DNA of 64,000 bases from Atopsyche davidsoni (Eukaryota > Arthropoda > Insecta > Trichoptera > Hydrobiosidae): the NCBI GenBank assembly GCA_022113835.1, contig JAILWY010000006.1, forward strand, positions 6,882,001-6,946,000, read 5' to 3'. This document shows, one piece after another, positions 9,201 through 17,960 of the stretch. The translations under genes were made by a program, and so were the position numbers. The notes under the pieces are model-generated. The model had not been told where the DNA came from. It saw nothing but the letters and a program-made list of their open reading frames with translations, and did not search any database. Position 1 is the stretch's first letter, and each line of letters opens with the position of its first letter.

Positions 9201-11997
9201 TATGCTCAAAAAATATACAAATATAGGCAAAATAATTCTAAAGAAGTTACTCACATTATCCTGGTTGGCTGATGTATATCTTTGGTGTTGCAGCTGCATT
9301 GCTGCAAGTTTCTTTTCTTCATAAGCCATGGGACTCATAGGTCTTCGATATGCTTGTTCTGCATAACTTTGTCCTTCGGAATGTTGTGGATTATTGTATA
9401 CGTCTTCATAATCACTAGATCTCCCCTTGCTGTAATAACCCGGCACAATAGCCGATCGTCCATAAGTGTCTGGTGTCCTCCTTTCAAAAGATTGCCTGTC
9501 TGCAGAATTTCCAATGTTGCTGGACGAATTGACATTCTGCTGATAGCTCTGCATGGCGAGTTGCTCTTGAGAGTACTGTTCCGCCATTTGCTTATTCATT
9601 TCTTGATGTTGGAGCATTTTTTGGTAGCTGGTTTCTCCATAGAGATTTTGATTATCAATTTGATAGTTCTGTCTGGAAGGTCCCTCTTGCTGGGATGCAT
9701 TTCGGCTCTCGAAGTAGGCAGGTGATTTGTTATGCATCAGTCTATTATTGTCATTATTATTATGTACAGTTCTATTCGCCATGTTCTCTTGGTAGTTCAT
9801 GGGAGATTTGTTGTTTTCTAATCTATTTGTGTTTGTGTTTGTCAATGGAAGGGAGAGGTTGTGAGCATTGTAGATGGCTTCAGGCGACTTGGTGAGGTGT
9901 CTCTGGGAGGCATAGTGACTCTGTCCAGATTTACTTTGGTACAGAGGCTCTGAACTTCCAGGCAAGGGTGACTTAGCATTCATTCTATTCTTTACTTGTT
10001 TCTGTTGACCATTTTCAGGGCCGTTATATGCAGACGGGTCTCTCAGAATGTCATAATTGGGATCATACCTAAAATACAATTATACATGAAAACCCCATAA
10101 TAAAAATTCTTTTAAAAAATTACATACATTAAGTTAATACACACCTCTCCATAGATCTTTCAGGACTAGGAGAATTGTATCCTTCGTTTGATCTTCTAGG
10201 TTTTGGAGGAGCATTTTCATACGTAGGTTGAATTCCTCCAGCCATTTCAGGAGATATATCATCCTAAAATGACAAATAATATATTTTTAGGATGATTTGA
10301 GAAATAATAACCATAGTTTAATAATTGTTTGCATTACAATAGAATAACTACTCACCTGCTCTGCATAGTTCACAGGAGGTTTACTTCTTCGTTCTGAATT
10401 ATGTGCAGATGATTTTGGGGTAAAGTTCTGTGTCTTTTCATTAGTGCTTAAAACAAAATAATTTTTGATTAGCTATTTCTCACAAAACTAGAATATCATT
10501 GTTAAGATATGTATAAATTAATTATACGAAATACCTGACTCCTTCTTGCATTAGAGCAGCCATGGTGAGTACATTGACCCACTGCTCCATGTCCCTTTGA
10601 TCAGAAGCAGCCAGCACGTAAGTCCTCATATTAGCATGTTCACACTTGAAAGCATACTTCTTCAGTACTTTATCATCCAGTGAACAAGGCGAGACTCGAT
10701 ACGAAGGCAGCAAAACAGATCCAAGTAGTTTATCTTCTTCTTGACCTAAACAATAAAAGAAAAAATTTATGTTAACAAATAATTTAAGAGCTATAATATA
10801 CTGTCTTATTTTAAAATACCTGTTGATCTGTATTTACCTTTGTAATAGAACAGGCAGTATTCCGAGAGCACAAACCATCGCTTTCGCCACACCTTTAATC
10901 CGTCAGATCCTTGCTTGTACAGCCATCCAGCTTTAGTGACCGGGGCTGACAGCGGTCTTTGAGCAATGGGAGATCTCAGAGCCTGCGTTGTTCCACTGCT
11001 GCTCCTCCGGCTTTCGGAACCGCTGGGAGACTTGGTGCTCGGGCTGCTGGCTGGGTCACCGGATGTCTTGCTGACGGGAGAATTGCCAATGTGTACCGAT
11101 GGAGACTGAGCATTAAGCTTGTTCTGATTGTGAGAACCCTTCCCGTTGCTCGGTGGATGCAAGGAATAATCATCATGAATTTGATTGTTATCCTGCTTTT
11201 TCGACAGTCGGACGTTGACTTCGTTGAGCTGAGCCGTACTGGGAGAAGTACCGTACTGAGATAGATTCTGCTGAGATTGCTGACGACTGTGCAAGTGCTG
11301 GTGCAAGATCTGACGCTGAGCAAAAGTTTGCTGCTGCTGAATTTGAGCCTGACTCTGGTACTGCATCTGCTGTTGTAACTTCATCTGCTGAAGTTCGTTG
11401 TACTGCTGCCGGAGCAGCTGCGGGTGGCTGTGCCCGGGAGAAAGGTAGTTGGCGGTTTGTATTCTACTCGTGTACGGTTGATAAATCCGCGGCTGCTGGG
11501 TGGTCGGCTGGTACAGGCTCTGGTGGTTCTGGTAGATCTGATGATCGGTCAGCTGATGCTGGTTTCTACGCAAGTAGGCCTGATGCACGGAGGCGTTGTA
11601 GCCCGGGGGGACGGGTGCGGACAGGATGGGATCGTCGCTCGGACTCTGCAAGGAGTACGAGGAGTTGACCATGGGGATGGACCGCTGCTGCAGCTCCGCG
11701 CGCTGGGCGGCGAGCTGCATGCTCTGCTCGCGGATGGCGTACTGGCGCGACAGCTCCGTGGGCTGCCTGGTGCCGTACAGGTCCTGGTGGTTCTCCAGCA
11801 GCGGGGAGCGCGGGCTGAGCGGCTGGGCGCGGTGCGGGCGCGGAGGGCCGAGCGGGTAGCGCGCCGGCTGCGGGTAGTGCTGCTCCCCGGGGGACGCCAG
11901 CGGGGGGGGCTGCAGCGGGGGGGGCCGCTGCTGCGGAGGAGGTGCCATCTTCTTGGCGTCCATCGCGTTGGTGGACGTCAGAATTGGCGGATCCAAC
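93..11997 (-). CDS. kmr: PLEKHA4/5/6/7-family PH-domain protein (Kramer-like), C-terminus off the window
   Basis: Joined exons, in transcript order: 11997-10838, 10745-10535, 10446-10356, 10263-10145, 10068-9255, 9156-8374 (or 8365), 8134-7912, 6507-2563, 2127-1910, 1829-1695, 1569-1378, 1188-932, 846-639 and 255-93. All junctions are GT-AG and all phases agree. The product is about 2,828 residues from the ATG at 11963 (MDAKKM), and the frame is already open upstream in that exon, so the true start may lie in an earlier exon. Domains: Pro/Gln-rich N-terminus; PH domain about residues 339-445 ([20 protein letters not shown]); disordered Ser/Asn-rich middle; conserved [21 protein letters not shown]-terminal helices with [14 protein letters not shown] and [21 protein letters not shown], as in vertebrate PLEKHA5/6/7. 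Family knowledge: such PH domains bind phosphoinositides, and PLEKHA4/Kramer protects Dishevelled from CUL3-KLHL12. Family assignment is firm; one-to-one orthology with kmr is inference. Confidence 0.93.
639..846 (-). CDS. kmr: Exon m: coiled coil
   Basis: The acceptor is TTTATTTCAG|A and the donor is TTCACAG|GTATTG. It encodes [40 protein letters not shown] and [15 protein letters not shown], with a clear heptad pattern rich in L, E, R and Q. Confidence 0.9.
932..1188 (-). CDS. kmr: Exon l: conserved coiled-coil segment
   Basis: The acceptor is TTTATATACAG|AGCCGA and the donor is AGAAG|GTGACA. The exon encodes [20 protein letters not shown], then [20 protein letters not shown], then [20 protein letters not shown]. 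The middle block is the most conserved part of the C-terminus among family members as I know them. Heptad-like Leu spacing indicates a coiled coil, likely used for self-association (inference). Confidence 0.93.
1378..1569 (-). CDS. kmr: Exon k: conserved helix [16 protein letters not shown]
   Basis: The acceptor is TTACTTTAG|CAAAAC and the donor is GTACAG|GTTATT. It encodes 64 codons, including [19 protein letters not shown] and [16 protein letters not shown]. This leucine-rich helix matches the PLEKHA5/6/7 C-terminal region. Confidence 0.92.
1695..1829 (-). CDS. kmr: Exon j: short linker exon
   Basis: The acceptor is AATTTCAG|CTTGCG and the donor is GAAAGG|GTAAGT (perfect consensus from GT onward). 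It encodes 45 in-frame codons, [18 protein letters not shown] to RRASDVDER. Length is a multiple of three and both phases are 0, so skipping would keep frame. Confidence 0.87.
1910..2127 (-). CDS. kmr: Exon i: Ser/Arg/Pro-rich linker
   Basis: The acceptor is GATTATTTAG|CATCAATG and the donor is AGCCAGAAT|GTGAGT. CA plus the previous G makes Ala, then [20 protein letters not shown] and so on to EMDWGSQN, 72 codons. It contains [20 protein letters not shown]. The reading frame is confirmed by phase on both sides. Confidence 0.88.
2563..6507 (-). CDS. kmr: Exon h: 3.9-kb exon encoding a giant Ser/Asn/Asp-rich disordered region
   Basis: The acceptor is TCGATTTAG|AGCTCT. Its two leading bases complete a Glu codon with exon g ([13 protein letters not shown]). 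The donor is ACGCCAG|GTATTG. 1,314 full codons are open with no stop. The exon starts with a Gly-His repeat ([14 protein letters not shown]) encoded by a GTGCCC-type hexamer array at about 6421-6447, then acidic EEEEES and long Ser/Asn-rich disorder. Tyr motifs recur: NPYVEM, PVYMEL, DVYVQL and GVYEQL. The end, [20 protein letters not shown], looks structured and conserved. No enzyme domain is visible. The size is unusual for an internal exon. Confidence 0.93.
6508..7911 (-). other. Intron g-h, 1.4 kb
   Basis: Largest intron within the compact part of the gene, AT-rich. I see no exon with both splice sites and an open frame. AATAAA-like signals on the minus strand (for example near 7570) lie downstream of the exon g read-through stop and would allow a short isoform, but this is unproven. 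The other introns in 256-10837 (76-435 bases) also hold nothing recognisable. Confidence 0.5.
7912..8134 (-). CDS. kmr: Exon g: conserved [20 protein letters not shown] block
   Basis: The acceptor is GTTAATTCAG|CGT and the donor is GATGAAG|GTATTT. The first 20 residues form a short amphipathic helix ending MLQSPLTRK, one of the best family signatures outside the PH domain. The exon ends [10 protein letters not shown], an acidic Ser patch. If the donor were not used, the frame would close after about 18 more codons at 7859, so an intron-retained short isoform is possible. I see no proof of one. Confidence 0.9.
8365..8373 (-). other. Alternative 9-nt extension of exon f (tandem splice donor)
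   Basis: CAACAG|GTTGGT and, 9 nt further, GGTGTT|GTGAGT. Both are phase 0. The longer form adds Val-Gly-Val before REESMK. GTGAGT is the stronger intronic consensus, while CAG is the stronger exonic end. Confidence 0.5.
8374..9156 (-). CDS. kmr: Exon f: disordered region with [10 protein letters not shown] motif
   Basis: The acceptor is TTGTTTTAG|AATCAA. About 261 codons follow, including [20 protein letters not shown] and [15 protein letters not shown], which resemble short conserved blocks of PLEKHA5/6/7 as I recall them. The donor is either CAACAG|GTTGGT (end 8374) or GGTGTT|GTGAGT (end 8365). Both keep frame; the second adds Val-Gly-Val and is the better match to consensus. Confidence 0.88.
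9255..10068 (-). CDS. kmr: Exon e: Asn/Gln/Tyr-rich disordered region
   Basis: 271 codons between TTTTAG|GTATGATCC and the donor GATAAT|GTGAGT. The composition is dominated by N, Q, S, Y and M (for example [17 protein letters not shown], then [20 protein letters not shown]), with repeated KSP motifs (AKSPLP, TKSPEA, NKSPMN, NKSPAY). No folded domain is visible. It is likely a phosphorylatable low-complexity segment (inference). Confidence 0.9.
10145..10263 (-). CDS. kmr: Exon d: Pro-rich linker
   Basis: The acceptor is CATTTTAG|GAT. The exon encodes [20 protein letters not shown] followed by [20 protein letters not shown]; the final Arg codon is split by the donor GAGAG|GTGTGT. The PPKPRR stretch is a possible SH3-binding type motif, but that is only a motif-level guess. 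Confidence 0.85.
10356..10446 (-). CDS. kmr: Exon c: linker after the PH domain
   Basis: The acceptor is TTTTAAG|CAC, so AG|C makes Ser. Thirty codons follow ([16 protein letters not shown]... to VNYAEQ), ending at a strong donor GAGCAG|GTGAG. The segment is polar and low in complexity with no known domain. It is supported by exact phase continuity and splice sites rather than by similarity. Confidence 0.85.
10535..10745 (-). CDS. kmr: Exon b: second half of PH domain
   Basis: The acceptor is TTGTTTAG|GTCAAG. The exon encodes [15 protein letters not shown], then [15 protein letters not shown], then [17 protein letters not shown]. This aligns without gaps to the second half of PLEKHA-family PH domains, including the Trp of the C-terminal alpha helix. 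The donor is GTCAG|GTATTT and leaves two bases (AG) for the next exon. Confidence 0.92.
10820..10837 (-). other. Alternative 18-nt extension of exon a (tandem splice donor)
   Basis: Two donors in the same phase: AAG|GTAAAT (exon end 10838) and ACAG|GTATTT (exon end 10820). Use of the second would insert six residues (GKYRST before the split Gly) between FYYK and [10 protein letters not shown], in the strand 2-3 loop of the PH domain. The shorter form aligns gap-free with vertebrate PLEKHA PH domains and has the better donor. Confidence 0.5.
10838..11997 (-). CDS. kmr: Exon a: Pro/Gln-rich N-terminal region and first half of PH domain
   Basis: The 3' splice site is GCTTGCTTCAG ending at 11998. 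One base (G) then completes a codon from an upstream exon, if that exon is coding. The first in-frame ATG is at 11963, with G at -3 and G at +4, so the preceding part could also be a leader. The protein runs from proline runs ([18 protein letters not shown]) through a glutamine-rich stretch around 11270-11420 ([16 protein letters not shown]) and a Ser/Pro linker into [20 protein letters not shown], the first two strands of the PH domain. The donor AAG|GTAAAT after 10838 splits a Gly codon. A second in-frame donor lies 18 bases further on. The start of the exon is much more GC-rich than the flanking intron. Confidence 0.9.
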
Positions 11998-12036
11998 CTG
12001 AAGCAAGCAAAAACCTACATGAGTACATATTTATAA

Positions 12037-12355
12037 TTAACACACTAAAGGCGGAGCGGGTACTGGTACCAGTTTTTAGCACACTAAACTTTATCGAAAT
12101 GTTATTGGTTAACATTGTGGAAATCCCTGGCATTCTGGAAGTACGTAAGCAAGCGTCCAGAGTGTTTCCTTTCAACGACGCTTGCCAGTGGTTATGACCC
12201 GTCAAAGTTGGACGTGGGACCAGAAACAGAAGTCATCCTTGACTAACTTAAAGGAAGAGAGCATCAGGTCAGGCATCTACCGATATAACAATGAACTTTA
12301 AATTGATTTCAGTTCAGAGTCAAAATCTAAATACTCTATCTGAATAATGTATTAA
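12037..12355. mobile_element. piggyBac-like terminus at TTAA, 40 bp from the exon a splice acceptor
   Basis: TTAA at 12037-12040 is followed by CACACTAAAGGCGGAGCGGG and a small palindrome GGTACTGGTACC. Nearly the same end occurs at TTAA 12352-12355. TTAA targets are typical of the piggyBac superfamily. The other end of this copy is not clear; it may be deleted or shared with the next copy. Confidence 0.55.
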
Positions 12356-12820
12356 CACACTAAAGGCGGGGCGGGTACTAGTACCCGTTTTGCGGACTGC
12401 TGTCTAAAAGCGGGGCGCGTATTAGTACCTTTTTGAATGTGTTTACTCTAAAAGCGGCAGAAGGTCATTTTACTCTTTAGGTTTACAGCTCGTAATGTTT
12501 GTTTAGACTCGTCAACGTTACTTCTACCAATACTGTCCAGTGATTCTGAACAAAGTGACAATGAAGAAGTGGAGCGGTCAGAGAATGATAATCCTTCAAT
12601 TATTGAACAATTTTTAGGACAAAGTGGTGTTGTTGTGATGCCAAGTAATCCGCAAAGTGTGTATGAAGTGGTTCAACTTTTTATAGGAAACGATTTATTT
12701 GACTACATGCAAATCAAAGAGTGTATAGACTAGATTTCACACGCGCAATTTTACTCGAATTTTGCCCGCTACGCACATCAGTTTAGTAAATTTGGTTACC
12801 CGCTCAAAGTGTGTTATTAA
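12352..12820 (+). mobile_element. Decayed piggyBac-like element with transposase N-terminal relict
   Basis: The left end is TTAA|CACACTAAAGGCGGGGCG at 12356. A degenerate inverted copy (CCCGCTCAAAGTGTGTTATTAA) ends at 12820. Between them, 12539-12733 stays open for 64 codons, beginning SDSEQSDNEEVE and containing SVYEVVQLFIGNDLFDYM. That resembles the region of piggyBac-type transposases just after the acidic N-terminus. The catalytic DDD part is missing, so the element is a non-autonomous or internally deleted relict. Confidence 0.65.
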
Positions 12821-13439
12821 GAATACAAGATAGTCCCCCCGTTGCAACTTCGTTTGTAATTCACAGAATTCCAATGTTATCGGCGATATCTATTTTAACA
12901 CTGAAATTTGATTGTTACGTAATAAAATTATGAAAAAGCGAAAATTAATACAAAATTAAAAATTGTAAATATGTCCAAAGATTTTCTTGGGGTCCCACAA
13001 GCCAGGCGGTCCCCGGGGACTCCCCGGCTCCCCGGTGAGTCAGCCCGAGCCTGTGTTAACAGTTGCTACGCACATTATGAAAAACACATTGTATACAATC
13101 CGTGTCACATATACAGTACGAGAACAATAATTGTATTATACACGCTGTTATTAAATCATTTCGAGAGAGAATCACCATTGTGCTCCCATGAATACACTTT
13201 TTAAATTGCCATGCGACAATTGGCGCACTCGCGTATTTTTTCCGCCAGGTGAAAGGACAACTCGTTGTTTATATTCTGATTGAAAAATATATAATAATAT
13301 TACAAGAAAAACTGATCAATCTAAACAATAATTGAAACCCCTCGTCGTTGCTGATAGTATCAAGGAGGAATAGTAGCTAAGTATTAATTATTATTTACTC
13401 CGTGCTTTAAGATAAAGAAAACCTACTGAGAACAAACGC
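12821..13439. other. Intronic stretch with small GC-rich patch at 13000-13045
   Basis: Mostly AT-rich. The patch (CCCCGGGGACTCCCCGGCTC then CCCG|GTGAGTC) has a plus-strand donor match. The short ORF over it (12971-13204) has no recognisable domain. Confidence 0.3.
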
Positions 13440-13620
13440 TATGGTACTTTTTCTTCAAGTGCCTCTCCTCAGAGGAGGTTTGCGTATTGCTGCTGCCCAA
13501 TAGCATTATTATACAAACTTTTTCTTACAAAGCTCTGGCATTAAATTCTGATACCTTCTGCAGAAACAATAGCAGGACCCCTCCTTTCCCCATCTTTACA
13601 AGGACTTCTCTGATACTGGT
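13440..13620 (-). mobile_element. Non-LTR retrotransposon-type 3' fragment, antisense
   Basis: The reverse complement of this interval matches 20640-20930. Both share the stretch around CCAGAGCTTTGTAAG, ATAATAATGCTATT and GCAGCAATACGC, and both share the tail CTCTGAGGAGAGGCAC. It is a dispersed repeat; the tail links it to the non-LTR fragments at 16.6 and 45.4 kb. Confidence 0.5.
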
Positions 13621-16369
13621 CAAGTCATATGTGGAAGACGTATCAATTGATTTTTACTGCCTGTATATTTGCCTCTTCCTTTGCGGCATAAAGAAGTGGT
13701 TGTGGTTATTGACTTCTCGTTTTCAAATCGATTATATAATATGTATTAACAATTAACAAACTGCCAAATCTGCCACTCTGAATAATTTGCTACGAGATAA
13801 CTGATAAAAAAAATACACGTAAAATTAATCGACTCTCCAACTTGTTAATCATTGTTTTGCTGGTCAATCTCTCAGAAAATAATCAGCATTATATTTTCGA
13901 GCCGTTTCACAATAATAATGGCGGATTTATCTTTTGCTTTCGTTGCTGTTTCGTCATTTTTAATTACATACGCGGTGCTCTAAGCGCCCGGTGCTAATTC
14001 CATTTCGGATGACTAAAATAATACAGATAAAAAATATTGCATATTGCGAATATATATTACTCACAGCTAGCAGATAAGGTGCTAGCCTACTGAAAAATTC
14101 AGTTGGAGAATTCAGCAATGAAGCCTTATTGATTCAAAACCATATAATTTAATGGCACTCGATCCGCGCACTGATTTTTTTTTCGCATGTGCGTGTTTTG
14201 GATCTCAATGAATGATATGTTTTTTGAGCAATATTTGACTTGGAATTCGTGATCTGATTTCTTTAAAGGCGAAGATATTTATTTCAAACATGTTTAATAA
14301 ACTGTGTTAATTTAAATAGAATATTTCAAGCACAATAAAGCAAATAATTTTAATGTTTTCTCACTATCTCCGCCCATAAAATGGATTCAAGGCTCGACAA
14401 AAACTGCCTGAATAATTTAAACTTTTATCAACCTACCCTTAAAATTGAGTTCAAATAATATAATATTATTATAAAAGAAGATAATTATTAAGAAATTATT
14501 AAAGTTACTGAAAACAAGTTTTAGCGTTATGCGAACTGGACTTTAATTCACCGTACTAATAATGTTATTAGGTATTGTTGAAATATGCTCATAGTTCCCA
14601 AAGAAAAACTATTGCGTGTATAATTGTATTAATAAATACGCAAGATGTTATGCGTTACGAATAAAACCAAACCATTGTTACAGTATGATGACAAATGGTA
14701 GATGTTGTATCTTCTTCGGCTGTGCAAGAAAAACCCATTATGTCATTTTTGGAAGGGTCTGATAGATTGCTCGGTTGACTTCGGTGTCGGTTAGTGTCAA
14801 AACAAAAACGTTTTAAATTTCTATTAAGCTAAAAGGCGGAAGCCCTCTCATAAATCTAAAGCCTTTAAAACACAGTCTTGTCAACTTAATCAAAACAAAC
14901 CGCTAGGAAATAACTACATAAATTAGAGGCGAGCCTCGGTGCGGCGCGGCGTTTTCAACAGTTTATTCCATTCGAGCTGCTGCAGGTAAAATTGTTTAGG
15001 CACAAAGATATGGATCGGACATTATTCCAAACAAGAATCCTACACAGTGGACTGAGAGCGGAGCCTTTCAAGTACCGACAATACCTACTATCACAGTCTG
15101 GTACCGTTTGTTTGTTGATTTAACTGTATTGAATATAGTATAAAAGCAAAAATAAATTAGGTATCTTTGTAGGTTTTGGCAGTCGTTGTTATGAGAATAA
15201 AAACCTCAAGCATTCCAACACCCAAGAAACCGAGTCAACTCAATAAATTCCCTGATCATACGTCCTATAGATATATTTCATAATATATGTACATATATAT
15301 TTATTTAAAATTACTCCATGATGAAGAAATATATAAAATTTCATCAACTTAAAAATAATAACACGTTCACAAAGAATCCATTACGTTTGCATGTCAACCT
15401 GCTTCGTAAGAATTTTTCTCTAAGAACACAGAAACAAGTATGCGTGCATAGAAAATACACAATGGAACATAAATAAAGTTATATTTTTTAAAAAAATGCA
15501 TAGTATAATATAAAACATATTATATTATTAAAACGCCATGAATAGTGAACGTAATTACGATGTTTGAATACCGTGAATAGTGCGCAGCTTTCAATGCTAA
15601 TTATTGTGGTTTTTATTCAATTCTGAGCCCTCAACACGTATTAACTAATTCTTTCACATGGTGTATACCCCATGTGCATAAACCCATGGTTCGTTCCCAG
15701 GCACGCGTTCCACTGGTTGCGCTTTACTCGACAGATGCGTGATCAATGCATTATGAGATCTATATGAATATTAAAAATAAAAAAAAAAGATTTACTGAGA
15801 CAAATTCACCGTCAGAATCATTAGCTGAATCAGGTCTAGATGAAGTCTACTTTAATGACGAGATAGACCACTATTTCATAATTTTACAACCCAAAGAACT
15901 ATTAAACCATAAAATTAAAAGCAAGTTATGACGAGACCATGACTCATAAACTATTATTTACTTAGCTCTGCTTTGGTAGGCTCTGCATAAGGCGATTATA
16001 CAGTCAAATTAAATATCATTGTACCATAAATAATACCGCGTTATACCGAAGTTTCACTGTTGAGATTTGACCTTTTCTTGAAACTGACCAAGAGACGCCT
16101 ATCTTGCTTATAATTGAGCTTTAAAAAGTAAGTCTGTAATACAAGCCCTTTTGAGTTAAGTAATATTTAAAGTTCTTAAGTTATAATTAGTGGAATTTTA
16201 CTGGATACATTAAAGGTATGAAAATTACTTAACCTTTATCAGAAAATAAAGGCTACACACGATTTTGTAAATCTAGACTAGCGCGAAAATGTAGAGTGTT
16301 TCTCGTAAAGTCGTATGCGGTTTATACGACAGATTGAAAGCACGCAAATTTTCTACATCCCATATAATG
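13621..16369. other. AT-rich intronic sequence
   Basis: The only notable patch is 14930-14998, GC-rich (GCGAGCCTCGGTGCGGCGCG) and ending CTGCTGCAG|GTAAAA, a plus-strand donor match. No supported gene or RNA seen. Confidence 0.3.
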
Positions 16370-16471
16370 CAGTGGCGTGCACAAGCAAAGACACAATTTA
16401 CTAAAATATAATTGTGAATGAATTTAAAGGACACGCACTACTTTTGTGAGTGTATAAACCGCACGCCACTG
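16370..16471. mobile_element. Short MITE-like element with CAGTGGCGTGC inverted ends
   Basis: CAGTGGCGTGC at 16370-16380 and its exact reverse complement at 16461-16471 enclose 80 bases. Related half-ends (CGCACGCCACTG, CAGTGGCGTG) appear near 16923, 49473 and 58863. The CAG start suggests a hAT-like non-autonomous family. I do not see a clear 8-bp target duplication here. Confidence 0.4.
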
Positions 16472-16624
16472 CTAGAACCGCAAAAAATAACAAACAAAAA
16501 AAACTAAGACATGAGAAGAGCCTCAGAGGAGGTTGGAACATATCTTTATCCTGGATCTTTCGCAAATTTCGCATCCGTGTTAATTTTATTCTTCCAATGC
16601 CTCTTTTAAAACTTAATTATAATT

Positions 16625-16870
16625 TTTTAAAATGTAAACTAGTATGCGAAGAATTGAGGAGGCAGAAATGTGACTTTATAGGAAAATCCTTAAAATACCA
16701 TGGGCTGACCGCGTCACAAAGGAGAGAGTCTTGCACAGAATGCGGTCTCCTATTTTGGCCACATTTTTCGTAACAGCAAGTACCGGCTGATTGTAAGGAA
16801 AAAGGGCATTGAAAGGAGGAAGTGAGACTGGCCCAGGATAGAAATATGTTCACCAAAAGAAGAAGGATCG
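16625..16870 (+). mobile_element. Non-LTR retrotransposon ORF 3' fragment
   Basis: Parallels 45345-45590: GCGAAGAATTGAGG, then AGAGTCTTGCACA, then GGTCTCCTATTTTGGCCACA followed by TTTTTCGT. That block encodes the Y/F-G-H-I/V-F-R motif found near the C-terminus of many insect LINE ORF2 proteins. The fragment is broken by frame changes and ends with GACTGGCCCAGGATAGAAAT, also seen antisense in the tandem array at 17.1-18.0 kb. Confidence 0.55.
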
Positions 16871-17137
16871 TTCAGTACTCAAGTATAAATTCATACATTT
16901 TCAAAATGTAAAAGACCGGCGAGCGCACGCCACTGCTGGAGCCCCCACCGACAGAATGCGACCCGAAGGCGCGCCACTGCACTCTCATACAGCAACAACT
17001 GCAATTACTGAGCCCGGCGGCTGAGACAATGAGAGGGTGTGCAGTCATCGTGCAAACAGCTGACCCGCCCGGGCGCGCATCTGCCCGCGGGCCCTTTGGA
17101 AAGGCGACTGTCGATGCCAAAACCTACAACATACATA

Positions 17138-17960
17138 CAACCTGAATGCTTCAAAGGACGACGCGTGAAATGTGAACGGACCGGGTTGCAACACCCGCCC
17201 TGGGTATTTCATCTAAAAGACGATCTTTCAGGTGAGGAATCATTCGGTTTGTTTTTTACAGTTCTGGTACCTCTCCTCATGGGAGGTTGGTGACCATTTC
17301 ATCGAACATATTTATATCTTGGCCCAGTCTCGATGACCCCTTTTCTATCGATTTTTCCTTGGACAATCAGCTATAGCATGCAACCTGAATGCTTCAAAGG
17401 ACGACGCGTGATATGTGAACGAACCGGGTTGCAACACCCGCCCTGGGTATTTCATCTAAAAGACGATCTTTCAAGTGAGGAATCATTCGGTTTGATTTTT
17501 ACAGTTCTGGTGCCTCTCCTCATGGGAGGTTGGTGATTATTTCATCGAACATATTTATATCCTGGGCCAGTCTCAGTGACCCTTTTCATATCGATTTTTC
17601 GTTGGAATATCAGCTATGGGATGCTACTTCAATGCTTCAAAGGACGACGCGTGAAGTGTGAACGGAACGGGTTGCAACACCCGCCCTGGGTATTTCATCT
17701 AAAAGACGATCTTTCAAGTGAGGAATCATTCGGTTTGATTTTTACAGTTCTGGTGCCTCTCCTCATGGAAGGTTGGTAACCATTTCATCGAACATATTTA
17801 TATCTTGGGTCAGTTTCAATACCCCTTTATCTATCGATTTTTCCTCGGACAATCAGCTATAGCATGCAACCTGAATGCTTCAAAGGACGACGCGTGAAGT
17901 GTGAACGAACCGGGTTGCAACACCCGCCCTGGGTATTTTATCTAAAAGGCGATCTTTCGG
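17138..17960. repeat. Tandem array: three full 243-bp units plus a partial fourth
   Basis: Unit starts are at 17138, 17381, 17624 and 17867, exactly 243 bases apart. Identity is high by eye. Each unit keeps the same plus-strand reading (CFKGRRVKCER, LQHPPWVFHLK, FTVLVPLLM) and ends at a stop after GGW. The 3' half of the unit is the reverse complement of the non-LTR tail (GGAGAGGCACC, and GACTGGGCCAAGATATAAAT when reversed). So the array amplifies an antisense retrotransposon end joined to other sequence. Coding is unlikely: units lack a shared ATG. Confidence 0.85.

Noticed and set aside
11424..12197. 257-codon plus-strand ORF opposite the PH-domain exon
   Set aside because: Low-complexity V/G/R-rich shadow of the Pro/Gln-rich coding strand; it also runs into the piggyBac-like insertion.
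17138..17960. Tandem protein-coding gene family or CRISPR-like array
   Set aside because: Units have no shared ATG, end in the same stop and contain antisense retrotransposon tail. Repeat and spacer structure does not fit CRISPR.
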